A DNA stretch of 64,000 nt from Linum tenue (GCA_946122785.1 CAMGYJ010000009.1:29547633-29611632), one strand, 5' to 3'. Positions 43,396-54,247 are shown, numbered from the stretch's first letter. The notes: generated from the letters alone by a model not told the origin. A program made the numbers and translations.

Positions 43396-46300
43396 ATGGC
43401 AGAACGCAACCACGACCAACCTGACGAAGCGACGCCAATCAAGGCAATGACTGACCCGAGGGCGTTCGCAGAAGCCAGCGACCTCAACGCGGTGCTCATC
43501 AAAGATGAAGAGCCCGAGCTGACCGCCAGGGAAATGAGGGAGCTGGTGACGAAGCAAAACAACACCATAGCTGACATGCAGAAACAAATGAGCCAAGTCA
43601 TTGCGCTCATGCTGAGCAGGGAGGTCGCGCCGACAGTAGACGCGACGGCGGTCGCGCCTCTACAAGCTTTGGGAGAGGCGTCGGGAACCGCCCAACTGCC
43701 ACTTCAAGCGCCAGCGGAATTCCCCGCGTGCGAAACGCAGGGAATTGAGCCACCAGGGCGGGCGGACCTCAGCTTTTTAGAGCAACACTTGTCTCCACAA
43801 TACCGACCCAACCCGCCTAAGAAGGTCCTCCACCAGCCGCTGAGCGTGCAAATAATGGCGGAGCACCTAAGCGGGGCGCCACCCACCCTACCAACATACA
43901 ACGGCACCACCGACCTAGAAGACCACGTGAGCAACTTCTGCTTGCGCATGCAACTCCAAACCAACTCCAACGCAGTGCTGTGCAGAACCTTCCCATCGAC
44001 GTTCTCTGGAATATGCCTCGACTGGTACAACCGGCTCCCGAACGGAATCATCCGCTCGTTCGAGGAGTTCATACTTCTGTTCACGACAAAGTTCGCATCC
44101 CAGAAGCGGCGTCCTCTACACCTCAAGGCCCTGATAGATATCAGGCAAAAGGACGGAGAAAGCCTGAGGGCTTTCTACGCTAGGTGGTCCAGGGTGGCCA
44201 TGGCCGTCCGCGACCTTACCCCCGAAACCGCCGCCCATCACCTCATGGAAGCCACCAGCAACATGGAGCTCAAGCGGGCGCTAGCAAAAAGGCCCGTGAC
44301 GCTATCAACAGAGTTGGAGATGAAGATTGAAAAAGCAATCACGTTGGAAGAAACCCTGGGAGCAGGATCCGTCAGACGCTTCGAACCAGCAAAAGTGCCA
44401 CGAGAGGAACAGGGGCGTCGGCAGCCCCCAACCCCAATCTCACGAGATCAATTGCTACATATGCACAGTGGCCCAAAGCGCCTCCCTCCTCCCCCTCCAG
44501 AGCAAGTTCAACGCGGGCGATCGCCGGACAGGCGCGCGTCCAACGCTTACACTCCCCTTAACGACTCCGTGAGAAACATATTCCACGTTCTCCGCGAGAA
44601 AGGCTACAGGCTCAATTGGCCTGCTCCGTTGAAGTCATTACCCCACATGCGCGATCCAAAGAAGCATTGTGACTTCCACAGAGCAACGGGGCACCATACG
44701 GAAGACTGTCGAGAGCTAAGGTACGAGATAGAAGGCTTCGTGCGGCGAGGATTGCTGACCGAGTTCGTTCACGTAAAGAAGGAGCAAGTTGGGGGCCCAC
44801 AACACCCACCGCCACCCCCACAAGCCGACTACGACGATGACACTGGCGCGTATGTGGTGAGCAAAGAAATCGGGGTGGTGACAGTTGAAGGAGATCGCCC
44901 CAAGAAAAAAACCAAGCGTGAGCGCGCGACGGAGTGCGCAGCCGTCGACGCACGGACAAGATTCAACCTGAGCTTTGACGACACGGAGTTCCCACAAGGG
45001 GTCCCATCAGAAGAGCCACTCATCGTCACCGCGCTAATTGCCGCCTGCAAAACCCACCGCCTGCTGATAGATGGGGGTAGCGCGGCTGACATCCTCTTCC
45101 AGAGCACCATTAACAAAATGGACATAGACCCGCGCCTAATCAGGCACGCGCAAGGCAACCTGGTCGGTTTCTCCGGGACCCGAGTCCCGGTGATTGGAGT
45201 GGTCACCCTCCCGGTAGTGATTGGGGATCAGGAGCCGCGCGTCTCCAAACAAGTAGAGTTCACAATCGTCGACTGTGAATCGGCGCACAACGGCATCCTA
45301 GGCCGACCTTTCCTTGCGAAGTTCATGGCCCTCCCGTCAACGTGCCACCAGAAACTCAAATTCCCCACGCAGAGAGGAGTTGGGGAAGCGCGGGGAACGA
45401 CATGGGAAGACCGCGAGGAGGTACGCCAGACCAACATCGTCGACACAAGAGCAGAAGAACCCCGACCGGAATCCATGGATTCCGATTTCGAGGTCGCACT
45501 GGACCCCGCCGAGCCAACTAAGAGAATACGCATCTCCACTCATGTCAGCAGCGACGCAATCGTACCACTCGTGGCGCTGCTAAAGGAGTACAGGGAGCTG
45601 TTCGCGTGGTGCACCGAAGATATGCCGGGAGTGCCCAGGGAGGTAGCTCAACATAGCCTTGCGGTCCCAACCAACGCGGAACCAAGGCAGCAAGGGCGGA
45701 GGACGTTCACTGGTGATAAACTGAAGGCGATAGAAGAAGAGGTAGCACGCCTACTAGCAGCAGGCTTGATCCGCCCCGTGAAATACCCGAAGTGGCTGGC
45801 AAACGTGGTCTTGGTCAAGAAATTGTCAGGAGCCTGGCGGATGTGCGTCGACTACACCACGATCAACAAAGTATGCCCGGGAGACCCTTATCCCCTAGCG
45901 CGCATCGACCAGCTGATCGACGCGACCGCCGACCATGAGACCTTGTCTTTCCTCGACATGTTCTCAGGGTACCACCAAATCCCAATGTCCATTGAAGATG
46001 AAGAAAAAACGGCTTTCATGACGCCGTTCGGAAACTTTTGCTTCGTAGGGATGCCGTTCGGATTGAAAAACGCGGGCGCAACGTACCAGAGAATGATTGA
46101 CACGGTCTTCTCACGACAGATCGGGCGGAACATCGAGGCGTATGTGGACGACCTCATTGTCAAAACAAAGGTGGGCAAGTCACACCTGGAGGACCTGCGC
46201 GAGACTTTCGAAGCCATCCGCAAGCACATCCTTCGCCTCAACCCACTCAAGTGCGTTTTTGGAGCGGAAGCAGGGAAATTTCTTGGGTTCATGATAACCA

Positions 46301-46608
46301 AGCGCGGCATAGAGGTCGACCCGAAGCAAATCACCGCGGTCCAACAACTACGGGCTCCCCGGAACGCGTTTGAAATCCAATCTCTGAACGGCAAGATAGC
46401 AGCACTAGGGAGGTTCATACCAAGGTCCGCCGACAAATGTGCGCCTTTCTTCCAAACACTCAAGAATGGCGCGCGTTTCGCATGGACCAAGGAGTGCGAA
46501 GCAGCATTCCAGGAACTAAAAGCATACCTTGTATCCCCCCTGTACTTACCGCCCCCAAGATCAATGAAAAACTCTTCTTGTACCTCGCTGTGTCGACAAG
46601 GGCTGTAA
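43396..46608 (+). CDS. gag-protease-RT of element E
   Basis: The start is chosen at the ATG at 43396 (MAERNHDQPDEATPIK), the first ATG after the primer site; the open frame upstream has only a TTG. The gag core is at about residues 150-330 (LEDHVSNFCLRMQLQT, CLDWYNRLPNGIIRSFEEF, FYARWSRVAM). The zinc-knuckle-like HCDFHRATGHHTEDC is typical of Tat gag. The protease has LLIDGGSAADILF around residue 557. RT has MCVDYTTINKVCPGDPYPL (about 815), SGYHQIPM, GMPFGLKNAGATYQRMI and YVDD near 915. The frame ends in non-homologous codons after a C6 run (46535-46540), where one base seems missing. The protein would form the capsid and copy the element RNA. Confidence 0.88.
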   Translation: MAERNHDQPDEATPIKAMTDPRAFAEASDLNAVLIKDEEPELTAREMRELVTKQNNTIADMQKQMSQVIALMLSREVAPTVDATAVAPLQALGEASGTAQLPLQAPAEFPACETQGIEPPGRADLSFLEQHLSPQYRPNPPKKVLHQPLSVQIMAEHLSGAPPTLPTYNGTTDLEDHVSNFCLRMQLQTNSNAVLCRTFPSTFSGICLDWYNRLPNGIIRSFEEFILLFTTKFASQKRRPLHLKALIDIRQKDGESLRAFYARWSRVAMAVRDLTPETAAHHLMEATSNMELKRALAKRPVTLSTELEMKIEKAITLEETLGAGSVRRFEPAKVPREEQGRRQPPTPISRDQLLHMHSGPKRLPPPPPEQVQRGRSPDRRASNAYTPLNDSVRNIFHVLREKGYRLNWPAPLKSLPHMRDPKKHCDFHRATGHHTEDCRELRYEIEGFVRRGLLTEFVHVKKEQVGGPQHPPPPPQADYDDDTGAYVVSKEIGVVTVEGDRPKKKTKRERATECAAVDARTRFNLSFDDTEFPQGVPSEEPLIVTALIAACKTHRLLIDGGSAADILFQSTINKMDIDPRLIRHAQGNLVGFSGTRVPVIGVVTLPVVIGDQEPRVSKQVEFTIVDCESAHNGILGRPFLAKFMALPSTCHQKLKFPTQRGVGEARGTTWEDREEVRQTNIVDTRAEEPRPESMDSDFEVALDPAEPTKRIRISTHVSSDAIVPLVALLKEYRELFAWCTEDMPGVPREVAQHSLAVPTNAEPRQQGRRTFTGDKLKAIEEEVARLLAAGLIRPVKYPKWLANVVLVKKLSGAWRMCVDYTTINKVCPGDPYPLARIDQLIDATADHETLSFLDMFSGYHQIPMSIEDEEKTAFMTPFGNFCFVGMPFGLKNAGATYQRMIDTVFSRQIGRNIEAYVDDLIVKTKVGKSHLEDLRETFEAIRKHILRLNPLKCVFGAEAGKFLGFMITKRGIEVDPKQITAVQQLRAPRNAFEIQSLNGKIAALGRFIPRSADKCAPFFQTLKNGARFAWTKECEAAFQELKAYLVSPLYLPPPRSMKNSSCTSLCRQGL

Positions 46609-48680
46609 GCGCAGTGCTGATATCTAGAAGGGATGACAAGACTGAGCAACCAGTGTATTACACTTCGCGTACGCTCGTTAGTGCGGAAACAAGATACTCC
46701 TCGATAGAAAAGGCTGCCCTGGCTCTCGTAAGCGCGTCACAGAAATTGCGCCCATACTTCCAAGCGCATCAAATTACTGTCCTGACAAATCTTCCGCTAA
46801 AGAAGATCCTGACCTCAATGGAAGTGTCGGGGCGCATGGTCAAATGGGCGGTCGAGCTTTCGGAGTACGACATCCAATATGCGCCACGACCAGCAATAAA
46901 GGCCCAAATCCCAGCGGATTTCATCGCCGAGGGAGTAACCTTGGAAACAGCGCCAGAGGGTGTGTGGGAAGTTTACGTCGACGGGGCAGCAAGCAAATAC
47001 GGCGCCGGCGCAGGTGTGGTGGTGCGCACCCCCACCGGCGTGGTACACGAAATAGCGATAAGGTTCAGGGCGCTGAAGACAAATAATGCCGCCGAGTATG
47101 AGGCCATCTTGGCGGGAATGACAGCCGCCCACGACTTAGGCGCCAGAACGATTCGAGTACTCTCCGACTCCTCCCTGGCAGTCAATCAGTTAAACGGGGC
47201 ATTCGACGCGAAGGAAGACACACTGGCGCACTATATGGAGCGCGTCAGGGCGCGGGCCACTAACTTCGAAGCGGTGACGTACGCGCAAATACCAAGGGAA
47301 GAAAACGCGCACGCCGATGCATTGTCCAAATTGGCAACGGCCACCGACTTCGAATCCACGCGCCTAGTGTCTGTTCAGAAGGAGGAGGAGGAAACCCGCC
47401 CAGAAACAGCGGTCAACACGACCCAGCTCGCGGACAACGAAGACTGGAGACACCCAATTGTGAAATACCTGCAAGACGGCTCAGTGCCAGAAGACGCTAA
47501 GGAGGCATGGACTCTAAGGCAAAAGGCGGCCCGATGTACACTCATCGAAGGAAAACTGTACCGGAGGTCGTACTCGGGCGTCTACCTCAAATGCATCGGG
47601 CAAGAGGAGGCGCGCGACCTGGTGCGCGAGCTACACGAGGGGCTGTGTGCAATGCATGCCGGCCCACGCAGCATGGAACGCACCATCCTGTTGCACGGAT
47701 ACTACTGGCCGCGAATAAAAAAAGACACAAAGAGCTACGCAGATCAGTGCCACAAATGCCAACTTAACGCGCGTCAACATCACCTGCCAGCCACCGAGCT
47801 TCAGGGCAACTTGAGCCCGTGGCCCTTCGCGCAGTGGGGCGTGGATCTCTTGGGCCCCTTCCCAACGGCAAAAGGGAAACGCAAGTACATCATCGTGGCA
47901 GTAGACAACTTCACCAAGTGGATCGAAGCCGAAGCACTGGCATCCATAACGGCACAACAGGTAACGCGCTTCTTGCGCAACAATATTTTGTCGCGTTTTG
48001 GAGTACCAAATGCACTCATTTTCGATCACGGGAAGCAATTTGACTGCGCGGAAGTGATAGACTTCTGCGACGAAGTAGGAACCATTGCAAGGTTCGCATC
48101 GGTGGCTTACCCCCAAGCCAACGGCCAGGCAGAATCCTCTAACAAAGCGATCTTGCACGGCCTCCACACCCGCCTGAACGATGCCAAGGGCAATTGGGCG
48201 GACGAGCTCAACACTGTGCTGTGGGCGCACCGCACCACATACAAAGTGGCAACGGGCGAAACCCCCTTTGCTCTCACCTACGGCACTGACGCGGTAATCC
48301 CCATCGAGACAACAGCCCCGACCTATCGAATCACAGGATACAACGTAGAAGCAAACGACGAAGAGCGCCTGTTGGAACTCGAGTTGTCACAGGAAAGGCG
48401 CGAGTTGGCAGCCATCAGGCTGGCCGCAATGAAGGAACAGGTAGCCAAGTATCATAATGCGAAGTTGGTCCCACACAAGTTGATCCTTGGCGACCAGGTG
48501 CTACGACGAAACTTTCGCCCCGACCCCAGGCACGGGAAGCTCGCCTCAGTGTGGGAGGGTCCATACCTAATCCGCGAAGTGATTGGCGCCAACACGTTCA
48601 AGCTCAGCGAGTTGGGGGGCAACAAAATCCCAAGAACGTGGAATGCGCAAAACCTCAGGAAGTACCACCAAGCAACCTAG
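46541..48680 (+). CDS. RNase H, second RNase H and integrase of element E
   Basis: This continues pol in another frame just after the C6 run. It begins with the RT-linked RNase H (LFLYLAVSTRAVSAVLI, VYYTSRTL, KAALALV). An intact second RNase H follows (VYVDGAASKYGAGAGVV, NNAAEYEAILAGM, VLSDSSLAVNQLNG, ENAHADALSKLA), with visible D-E-D-D residues. Integrase then has an HHCC finger (LHEGLCAMHAG ... CHKCQL), a DDE core (WGVDLLGPFP, IFDHGKQF, GQAESSNKAIL) and a C-terminal tail to 48680. The only visible damage is the single-base change at the junction, which could also be a base-calling error. Confidence 0.88.
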
Positions 48681-48734
48681 CATGTATCACATTCACAATA
48701 GCGCATTTGCGCACGGAATAAAAGGACACGATTC

Positions 48735-49155
48735 GAAAGAACAAAAATTAGCAATAGTCCAGCACTATCTGCGCTCACTCAGTTCCACGGAACAAAAATT
48801 AGCAATAGTCCAGCACAATCTGCGCTCACTCAGTTCCACGGAACAAAAAAAAAATTAGCAATAGTCTAGCACTATTCGCGCCCAGTTCGAAAGAACAAAA
48901 ATTAGCAATAGTCCAGCACTATCTGCGCTCACTCAGTTCCACAGAACAAAAATTAGCAATAGTCCAGCACTATCTGCGCTCACTCAGTTCCACGGAACAA
49001 AAATTAGCAATAGTCTAGCACTATTCGCGCCCAGTTCGAAAGAACAAAAATTAGCAATAGTCCAGCACTATCTGCGCTCACTCAGTTCCACGGAACAAAA
49101 ATTAGCGATAGGCCAGCACTATCCGCACTCACTCAGTCCGCGCCCACTCAGCCCG
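48735..49155 (+). repeat. Tandem repeats in the 3' region of element E
   Basis: About eight units of 48-52 bp contain GAACAAAAATTAGCAATAGT, CCAGCACTATCTGCGCTCAC and TCAGTTCCACG. A variant unit (GTCTAGCACTATTCGCGCCC then AGTTCGAAA) recurs every third or so copy, giving a higher-order pattern. Hypervariable tandem repeats at this position are known for Tat/Ogre elements. Confidence 0.88.
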
Positions 49156-49409
49156 CAAAAGGCAAGAACCGTCCGCGCGCGCTTCCTAGTGCGAGGAAAC
49201 AAAACAAGAGCGGTAGTCATCGCCCATTCGCGCACACAAAGTTCCAATGAACAGAACAGATAAACAACACAATCAAGGACTCCTTGGCATAATCAAAGAG
49301 GGAGCAATAACGTTGTTCGCGATTACACATAAGAGGATAACAAAAACAGAACACAAGGAGCCAACAAAACAACTAGGGCTCGTTGGAAAACATCCCATCG
49401 CAACAACAC

Positions 49410-51052
49410 TTAAGCAGAACCAGTGTTAGGCTGCTCATCCTCCCGGCTTAGCTTCCGACGCAACAAGGGACGCTCCTCCTCTTCGTCCTCGTCTTCCTCT
49501 TCCTCAGCCACCTCGCCGTCCCTTCTGGCGCCCGTGGCTTCCCCCGTGATTGGACGCTCAGCTTCCTCCCGACGCTCCTCTTCTTCCTCTTCTTCATCTT
49601 CTTCCGACTCGGAGTCAGATTCCAAAGGACTCTTCTCACCGATCCACCTCTTGACGTGCTGGACCATATCGCGAGTGTCCCAGCGCACCCCTGGGTTCTC
49701 GGGACGAACCTTCTTTCCGACCGCCATCACGGCCTTGGTCATGGCGTCCGCCAGGATCTTCCCGAAAGACTGGGAAGACTTGAACTGGCGGACGGCCGCA
49801 TCCTCGGCCACGCGAACAGCCTCTGCCTTCGCGATGATATGAAGGCGGACTAAATCCTCCTTCTCCTTCTGCAGCTCTTCGCGAGCCTCCTTCTCCTTCT
49901 GTAGCTCTTCGCGAGCCTGTCGCAACTTCTCAGCAAAGGAAGCCTCCAGCTGCGCCCGGATGGCGGTGCGCTCCTCGACTCGCACCTGCTCCTTAGCCGC
50001 CTCCACGTCGGCGGCCAATTTACTCTGCAGAACGCCGAGCGACTCCAACGCCTCATTGGCTTGGGTCGTCGCTTTGTCGGCGCGGTTGTTCGCCCCGAGT
50101 ACCTTCCCCTCTAGCTGAACAATCTGCGCCTCGTCGGCCTTCACCTTGGCGCGCAGCGTGGCGCGCTCTTGTTGGGCTCGGAAAGTTGCCGACAGACCCT
50201 ACAACGCCACGAACCTTAGCAAATACAAAGACAAAGAAGCAAAGGCAGAGAGGAAAAAGCAAGAAAATAAACCCAAACTGCATAGACCTAACTCGGTCTT
50301 ACCGCGAAGTGGATCTGCGCCAAGTCATGTAGAGGATCAGTCTTTTCCACTCGCGGAGGAACACTGAGAACGGGCCCAATCGCCCGGAGAGCATGGTTGG
50401 CGGACACCAAATTGCACGCCGCCGCGGTGTGAATCCTCACGTCACGGACTTGGTGGACGCCAGTTGTGACGGGAGTAGCGTTGGCGGGGGCGGCAGTGGT
50501 GGAGGTCCCCCCAAACCCAGTCATCTGAGGCAACCTTTGCTGAATGGTTGCCCCGGACGAGCTGCCCGCTACATCCTCCTCGCGGCGAGCGGGCCTGGTC
50601 ACCGCCGCCTCTGGCTCTGAAAGCGCCAAAGACAGCTGCTGCGCGGCCGACAACTGATTCGCCGCCCGAGCAGTTGGCTCCACCAAACGAACCGTCTTGC
50701 GGGGCCTTTCGACAGCTTGCGCCTGCGGCTGCTCGATCTCTTTCCGCTTTGAAACTTTTGGCGCCGCGCCAACCTTCTTCTTCTTCTTCTTCTTGTCAGC
50801 GCGCGGCGCGACGTCGTCCACCGACATCATGCTGACAAGGCTGGAGAAGTCAACACCTGCGCCAATAAATCGTAAGAGAGCGGTTAATAAGATAGAATGC
50901 AAAAGAAAAGAAATTTAACTAACCATCTCCAAACAGCTCCCCCAAGCAGGCTTCGCGGACACCCCGCGCGTATAAGTTCATGCGATGAGGCATGCAAGCC
51001 TCATATTCATCGTTGAGCCCGTCATAAAGTCCGGCGTCCGACTCGAACCCGA
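49410..51052 (-). CDS. Spliced antisense ORF of element E (5' part removed by element C)
   Basis: Three exons are readable on the minus strand. Exon a is 51052-50925 (GFESDAGLYDGLNDEYEACM, ending LGELFGDG). An intron follows at 50924-50857 (GTTAGT...GGCGCAG, 68 nt). Exon b is 50856-50303 (VDFSSLVSMMSVDD, a Lys-rich run, then Ala/Thr-rich). An intron follows at 50302-50199 (GTAAGA...GTTGTAG, 104 nt). Exon c is 50198-49410. Frames join exactly at both introns. Exon c is a long coiled coil (EQVRVEERTAIRAQLEASF, LQKEKEAREELQKEKEDLV) with a very acidic tail ending PNTGSA. The architecture fits the antisense extra ORF of Tat elements (the 'putative gypsy type transposon' group), whose N-terminal domain would be in the part lost upstream. 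Function is unknown; a nuclear or chromatin role is speculation. Confidence 0.7.
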
Positions 51053-52415
51053 TGACTCACTCCTACTGTCACCCTAGAAAATGGCCAAGTATAACCACTT
51101 CCTAAAGCGTAGTATAGCGGGTCGGGTTTTAATGTCAACCCAGGTCCTAGATGTGATGACTACTCGGTGAATTCTTGTTATTTAGCGGTGAACTTTTAGT
51201 GAAACTCAAGCAAACAAAACACAAAGCAAGTAAACGGTTTGTTGTCAAGTCAAGAGAGGTCACCCGGATATGGTTTCCCCCTAGACTGCAGTTAAGTCGG
51301 ATTGCATTTTACCAAGTTCAGTTTTCATGAAAGTTATACTGCGGAAGGTTCTCAATTAGCCTGAAGTCTCGACTAAAGGTCTCCAGACCCTCTCAATCTG
51401 AGTCTCTAGCGGGCGACTAACCTCCACCGGAGTAAACAGATTGAGGCCCTAATGAACCAAACCTCCACTACCGAATCGACTTCGGTACAGAATAGCGAAT
51501 TGGCTCCTCGACTAAAGTCACCAATTCGCTACCTTCGATTAAGGGTACTCTATCAACCTAGGCAGATATTCTCATTCCAGGTTAAAGCAGAAACAACAGG
51601 AATTTGATCAGGATTCAAGTCATTCAATCAATCAAACCTCAATCGAATATAATCAATTCACAAACACTGTACTTGGGTTCATACAATCAGACCTAGCATA
51701 CAAATCTAGGGTTCTCCATACCCAGATGAATGGGGAAACTACTCCATAGAGAAAGAAGCAAAAGCAGATTCAGACACGGAAATCATACTGTGAAGTTGGA
51801 TTCCTGCTTCTGGACGTTTAATCGCACTTCTCCAAGCTCAAGACGGGCTCCAATGGTGTTGAAGATCGATCTATGGCGCTTGAGAACTCTGGTTCGACGC
51901 TTTCTCTCTCTAGGTATCGGTTTCTCTCTCAAAAACTCGGAACCCTTTGAAAATTGGCCTTCTTCTTGTTTTATCAGCTGCCTGTCGCGATACCCGGTCA
52001 AAATACCCGGTCGGGTATTTTATGGTTCGACCGGGTATTTTATGAAACGCACCGTCTGACTAAGGGAAAAATACCCGGTCTACCACCAAAATCCCCGACC
52101 GGGGATTTATCGCCATCGCCCGGGCCCCCTTCTGCTTCTCACGGGTGCCCGAAGGAGGAAATACCCGGTCGAGGTCAGAATATACCCGGTCGGGTATTTC
52201 TTCCTTTGACCGGGTATTTTGGTCCAGCAGCATCCTTTGTCCAATCTTCGCTCCTTTCGATCCAGAACTCGTTCCTTCGCCTCGATTCCAACGCCAGGGA
52301 CCTGAAATATGACATAAACACACAACCTAGCGTAAAATCGGCTTAAAATACGAGATTCCTCATCACAAACGACTTCAGAATAGGGGTGAAAACATGTATG
52401 ATTATCGGTCTATCA
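51053..52415 (-). repeat. 3' LTR of element C (1363 bp)
   Basis: TGATAGACCGATAATCATAC (52415) to GTAGGAGTGAGTCA (51053) on the minus strand. The ORF-like frames within it (for example 51730-52059) recur identically in the other LTR and are not genes. Confidence 0.95.
51990..52217 (-). promoter_or_regulatory. Palindrome modules in the 3' LTR of element C
   Basis: Three modules carry the outer half-site ATACCCGGTC, an inner palindrome such as AATACCCGGTCGGGTATT, and the inverted half-site GACCGGGTAT: 51990-52038, 52071-52108 (closing half-site missing, inner form ATCCCCGACCGGGGAT) and 52161-52217. They lie about 200-425 nt from the LTR start, the same offset as the modules of A. Confidence 0.65.
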
Positions 52416-52430
52416 AACTCCCCCACACTT
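52416..52430 (-). other. Terminal polypurine tract of element C
   Basis: Minus strand AAGTGTGGGGGAGTT directly precedes the LTR start TGATAG. This is where plus-strand DNA synthesis would be primed. Confidence 0.85.
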
Positions 52431-53862
52431 AACCGTTTGCTTGTCCCCAAGCAAACCAAGTCAGACACTAGGTAAGCTTACATATTTCAATCAACCAACA
52501 CTGGGGACAAGTCATAAAGGCACAAAACACGTGAATCGCACTGGTTTTCAAACATCAATACATGCACAACCTCAATGACAACCTGGACAACCACCACAAA
52601 GGACATTCGAATGCAGCAAATCGAGTAAAGGAAGAGTCTCTCGTCTGTTCACTAGCCAACCTAGACTTGATTCAACCGCCTACTCAAAACAGTCAACTCA
52701 TGCATCCAACTCAAAACATCAGAATAGAGACCGAGCAATCTAGGTCCTCACCGGGGTACAAGAGCATATAGAGAATGGAAATGAATCGCTCACTCTCGAC
52801 CAGTGGGGTCAGGACATTTTTTGATGCGAAAGATGCGCATGCTATTTCTCTCAATCCCTATCATCTCTTCACCATGATGGCAGCCTCTAAATGCTAGAGT
52901 TCACATATGGGGTGTCACCACTAACTAATCAGGAGGTCTTAGACACAGGTTCAAATGACTGGCTAGGGTCTTGGACATGGGGAAAAGGCCTTTAGGTGGT
53001 GGAAGTATTCATAGCAAAAAGGTTCCACATTTTCCAAACACACAATCACAGTCAAACAACCCGGTATTTCCTTTCTGCTATTCTGCATTACTCAACATCT
53101 TAAGAGCACAAGAGTGAAGGAGGCATAATCATCAGCATTTCCAAGCCAGACCGCTAAGAACCACTGCTTACTGGGCATTATTCAGATTTTTGGTAGTGGC
53201 TCTCTTTTACTTTCATTTTCTTTGTTTTTCTTTCATTTTTCTTTTCATTTCTTAAGAGAACCACCACTTCTGCATAAATTACAAACACCTGCCCAATTTT
53301 TAAGCACTACCTCCAACACTCACATAGACTTTAGCAGAAACAGCAGAGAATATATAAAACCACTCTGTGGAACCTTCTAAAAGATGCAACAAGGGTGATT
53401 TTTTCATTATAGACCAAAAGAAAGGATAACACACGGCTCAAAGGGGCTGACTAGGGGATATGACACATCAGGACAGTCAGTTTTGGGCGTGGGCTAATCC
53501 TATGCCCCCATCATCTTAGCTAGTGACAACGTGAATGCTACACATCATGGAAGAGGGATCTATCGCACAAGAAAGAAACGAGCAGGCTCAAATCTCACAT
53601 GGCTACCTATATGCTCTATCTCACATTCTGATACCCTGAACTAGATGCATAAACGACTGTCAAGGATAAGTAATCAGATCAAGTCAGATCAAGTCACAGT
53701 TGCCAAGCAAACAGTTGAAAAACTAAACCCCTACATCGTTCTACTGCACATCTCAGTCCTCATCATAGGTTGTCCTAGTCGCAAACAAGTTGTCATGCAT
53801 TAATCCGAAAACCAATCAATTCATCCATCAAAACACAGTGCCAATATGATCAAACAGCAGTA
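52431..53862 (-). other. Non-coding spacer of element C
   Basis: No ORF supported. 53345-53660 is closely similar to 2386-2710 of element A in the same strand sense, so the spacer is conserved between elements. An A/T-rich CTTTTCATTT-type stretch lies near 53205-53260. Confidence 0.6.
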
Positions 53863-53910
53863 CTCGGAGCCCTCAAATCGTAAGATTTGGACAGTGGACT
53901 AGGCTCCAAG
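53863..53910 (-). other. Conserved two-stem hairpin, copy 5 (element C)
   Basis: Transcribed strand: outer stem CTTGGAGCC/GGCTCCGAG (one U-G pair), 5' bulge TAGTCCACTGTC, inner stem CAAATC/GATTTG and loop TTAC. It lies about 40 nt downstream of the internal polypurine tract. Confidence 0.72.
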
Positions 53911-53948
53911 CACACAAACAGAGCTAATGCAGTCAAAAGATAAACATT

Positions 53949-53962
53949 CCCCCCACACTTAA
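53949..53962 (-). other. Internal polypurine tract of element C
   Basis: Minus strand TTAAGTGTGGGGGG, preceded by CATTGAGGGCAATGTCGATC. It lies about 1.5 kb upstream of the terminal tract. Confidence 0.7.
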
Positions 53963-54247
53963 GATCGACATTGCCCTCAATGGAGAAGAGGGAAGGAAAG
54001 GGGAACGATGTTACCGGTGTGCACAGACTGCAGAAGACTGGAAATGGACCAGTCGGCATGGAACGGACTGGAGAGAGGACCAGTCGGGAACACAGGCAGA
54101 GCTAAAAGAGACCAAAAAGCTCAAACACATACGTTAGGTCCAACGGTCAGCCCAATAGTACATAGTCCATAATGAAAAGAAACAAAAAACCGACACAAAA
54201 CAGACAGTTTGCATGCTGACACAGATAAAAACTCTCAAAACAAGCCC

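Larger units (their letters stand above)
42696..51052 (+). mobile_element. Element E: Tat-lineage LTR retrotransposon, split by element C
   Basis: 5' LTR, primer site, gag-protease-RT, RNase H plus second RNase H, integrase, 3' tandem repeats and an antisense spliced ORF. The second RNase H between the RT-linked RNase H and integrase is the hallmark of the Tat group, and antisense extra ORFs near the 3' end are known there. The antisense ORF is cut by element C at 51052/51053; the rest of E, including its 3' LTR, should lie beyond the window. Confidence 0.88.

Noticed and set aside
46530..46545. Programmed frameshift at the C6 run in E pol
   Set aside because: The shift falls between RT and RNase H, not at a usual gag-pol site; mutation or read error is simpler.
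48735..49155. CRISPR-like regular repeats
   Set aside because: Direct tandem units without unique spacers, inside a plant retrotransposon.
51730..52059. 109-aa ORF repeated at 63316-63645
   Set aside because: Identical only because both lie in the LTRs of C; the frame crosses the palindrome modules.
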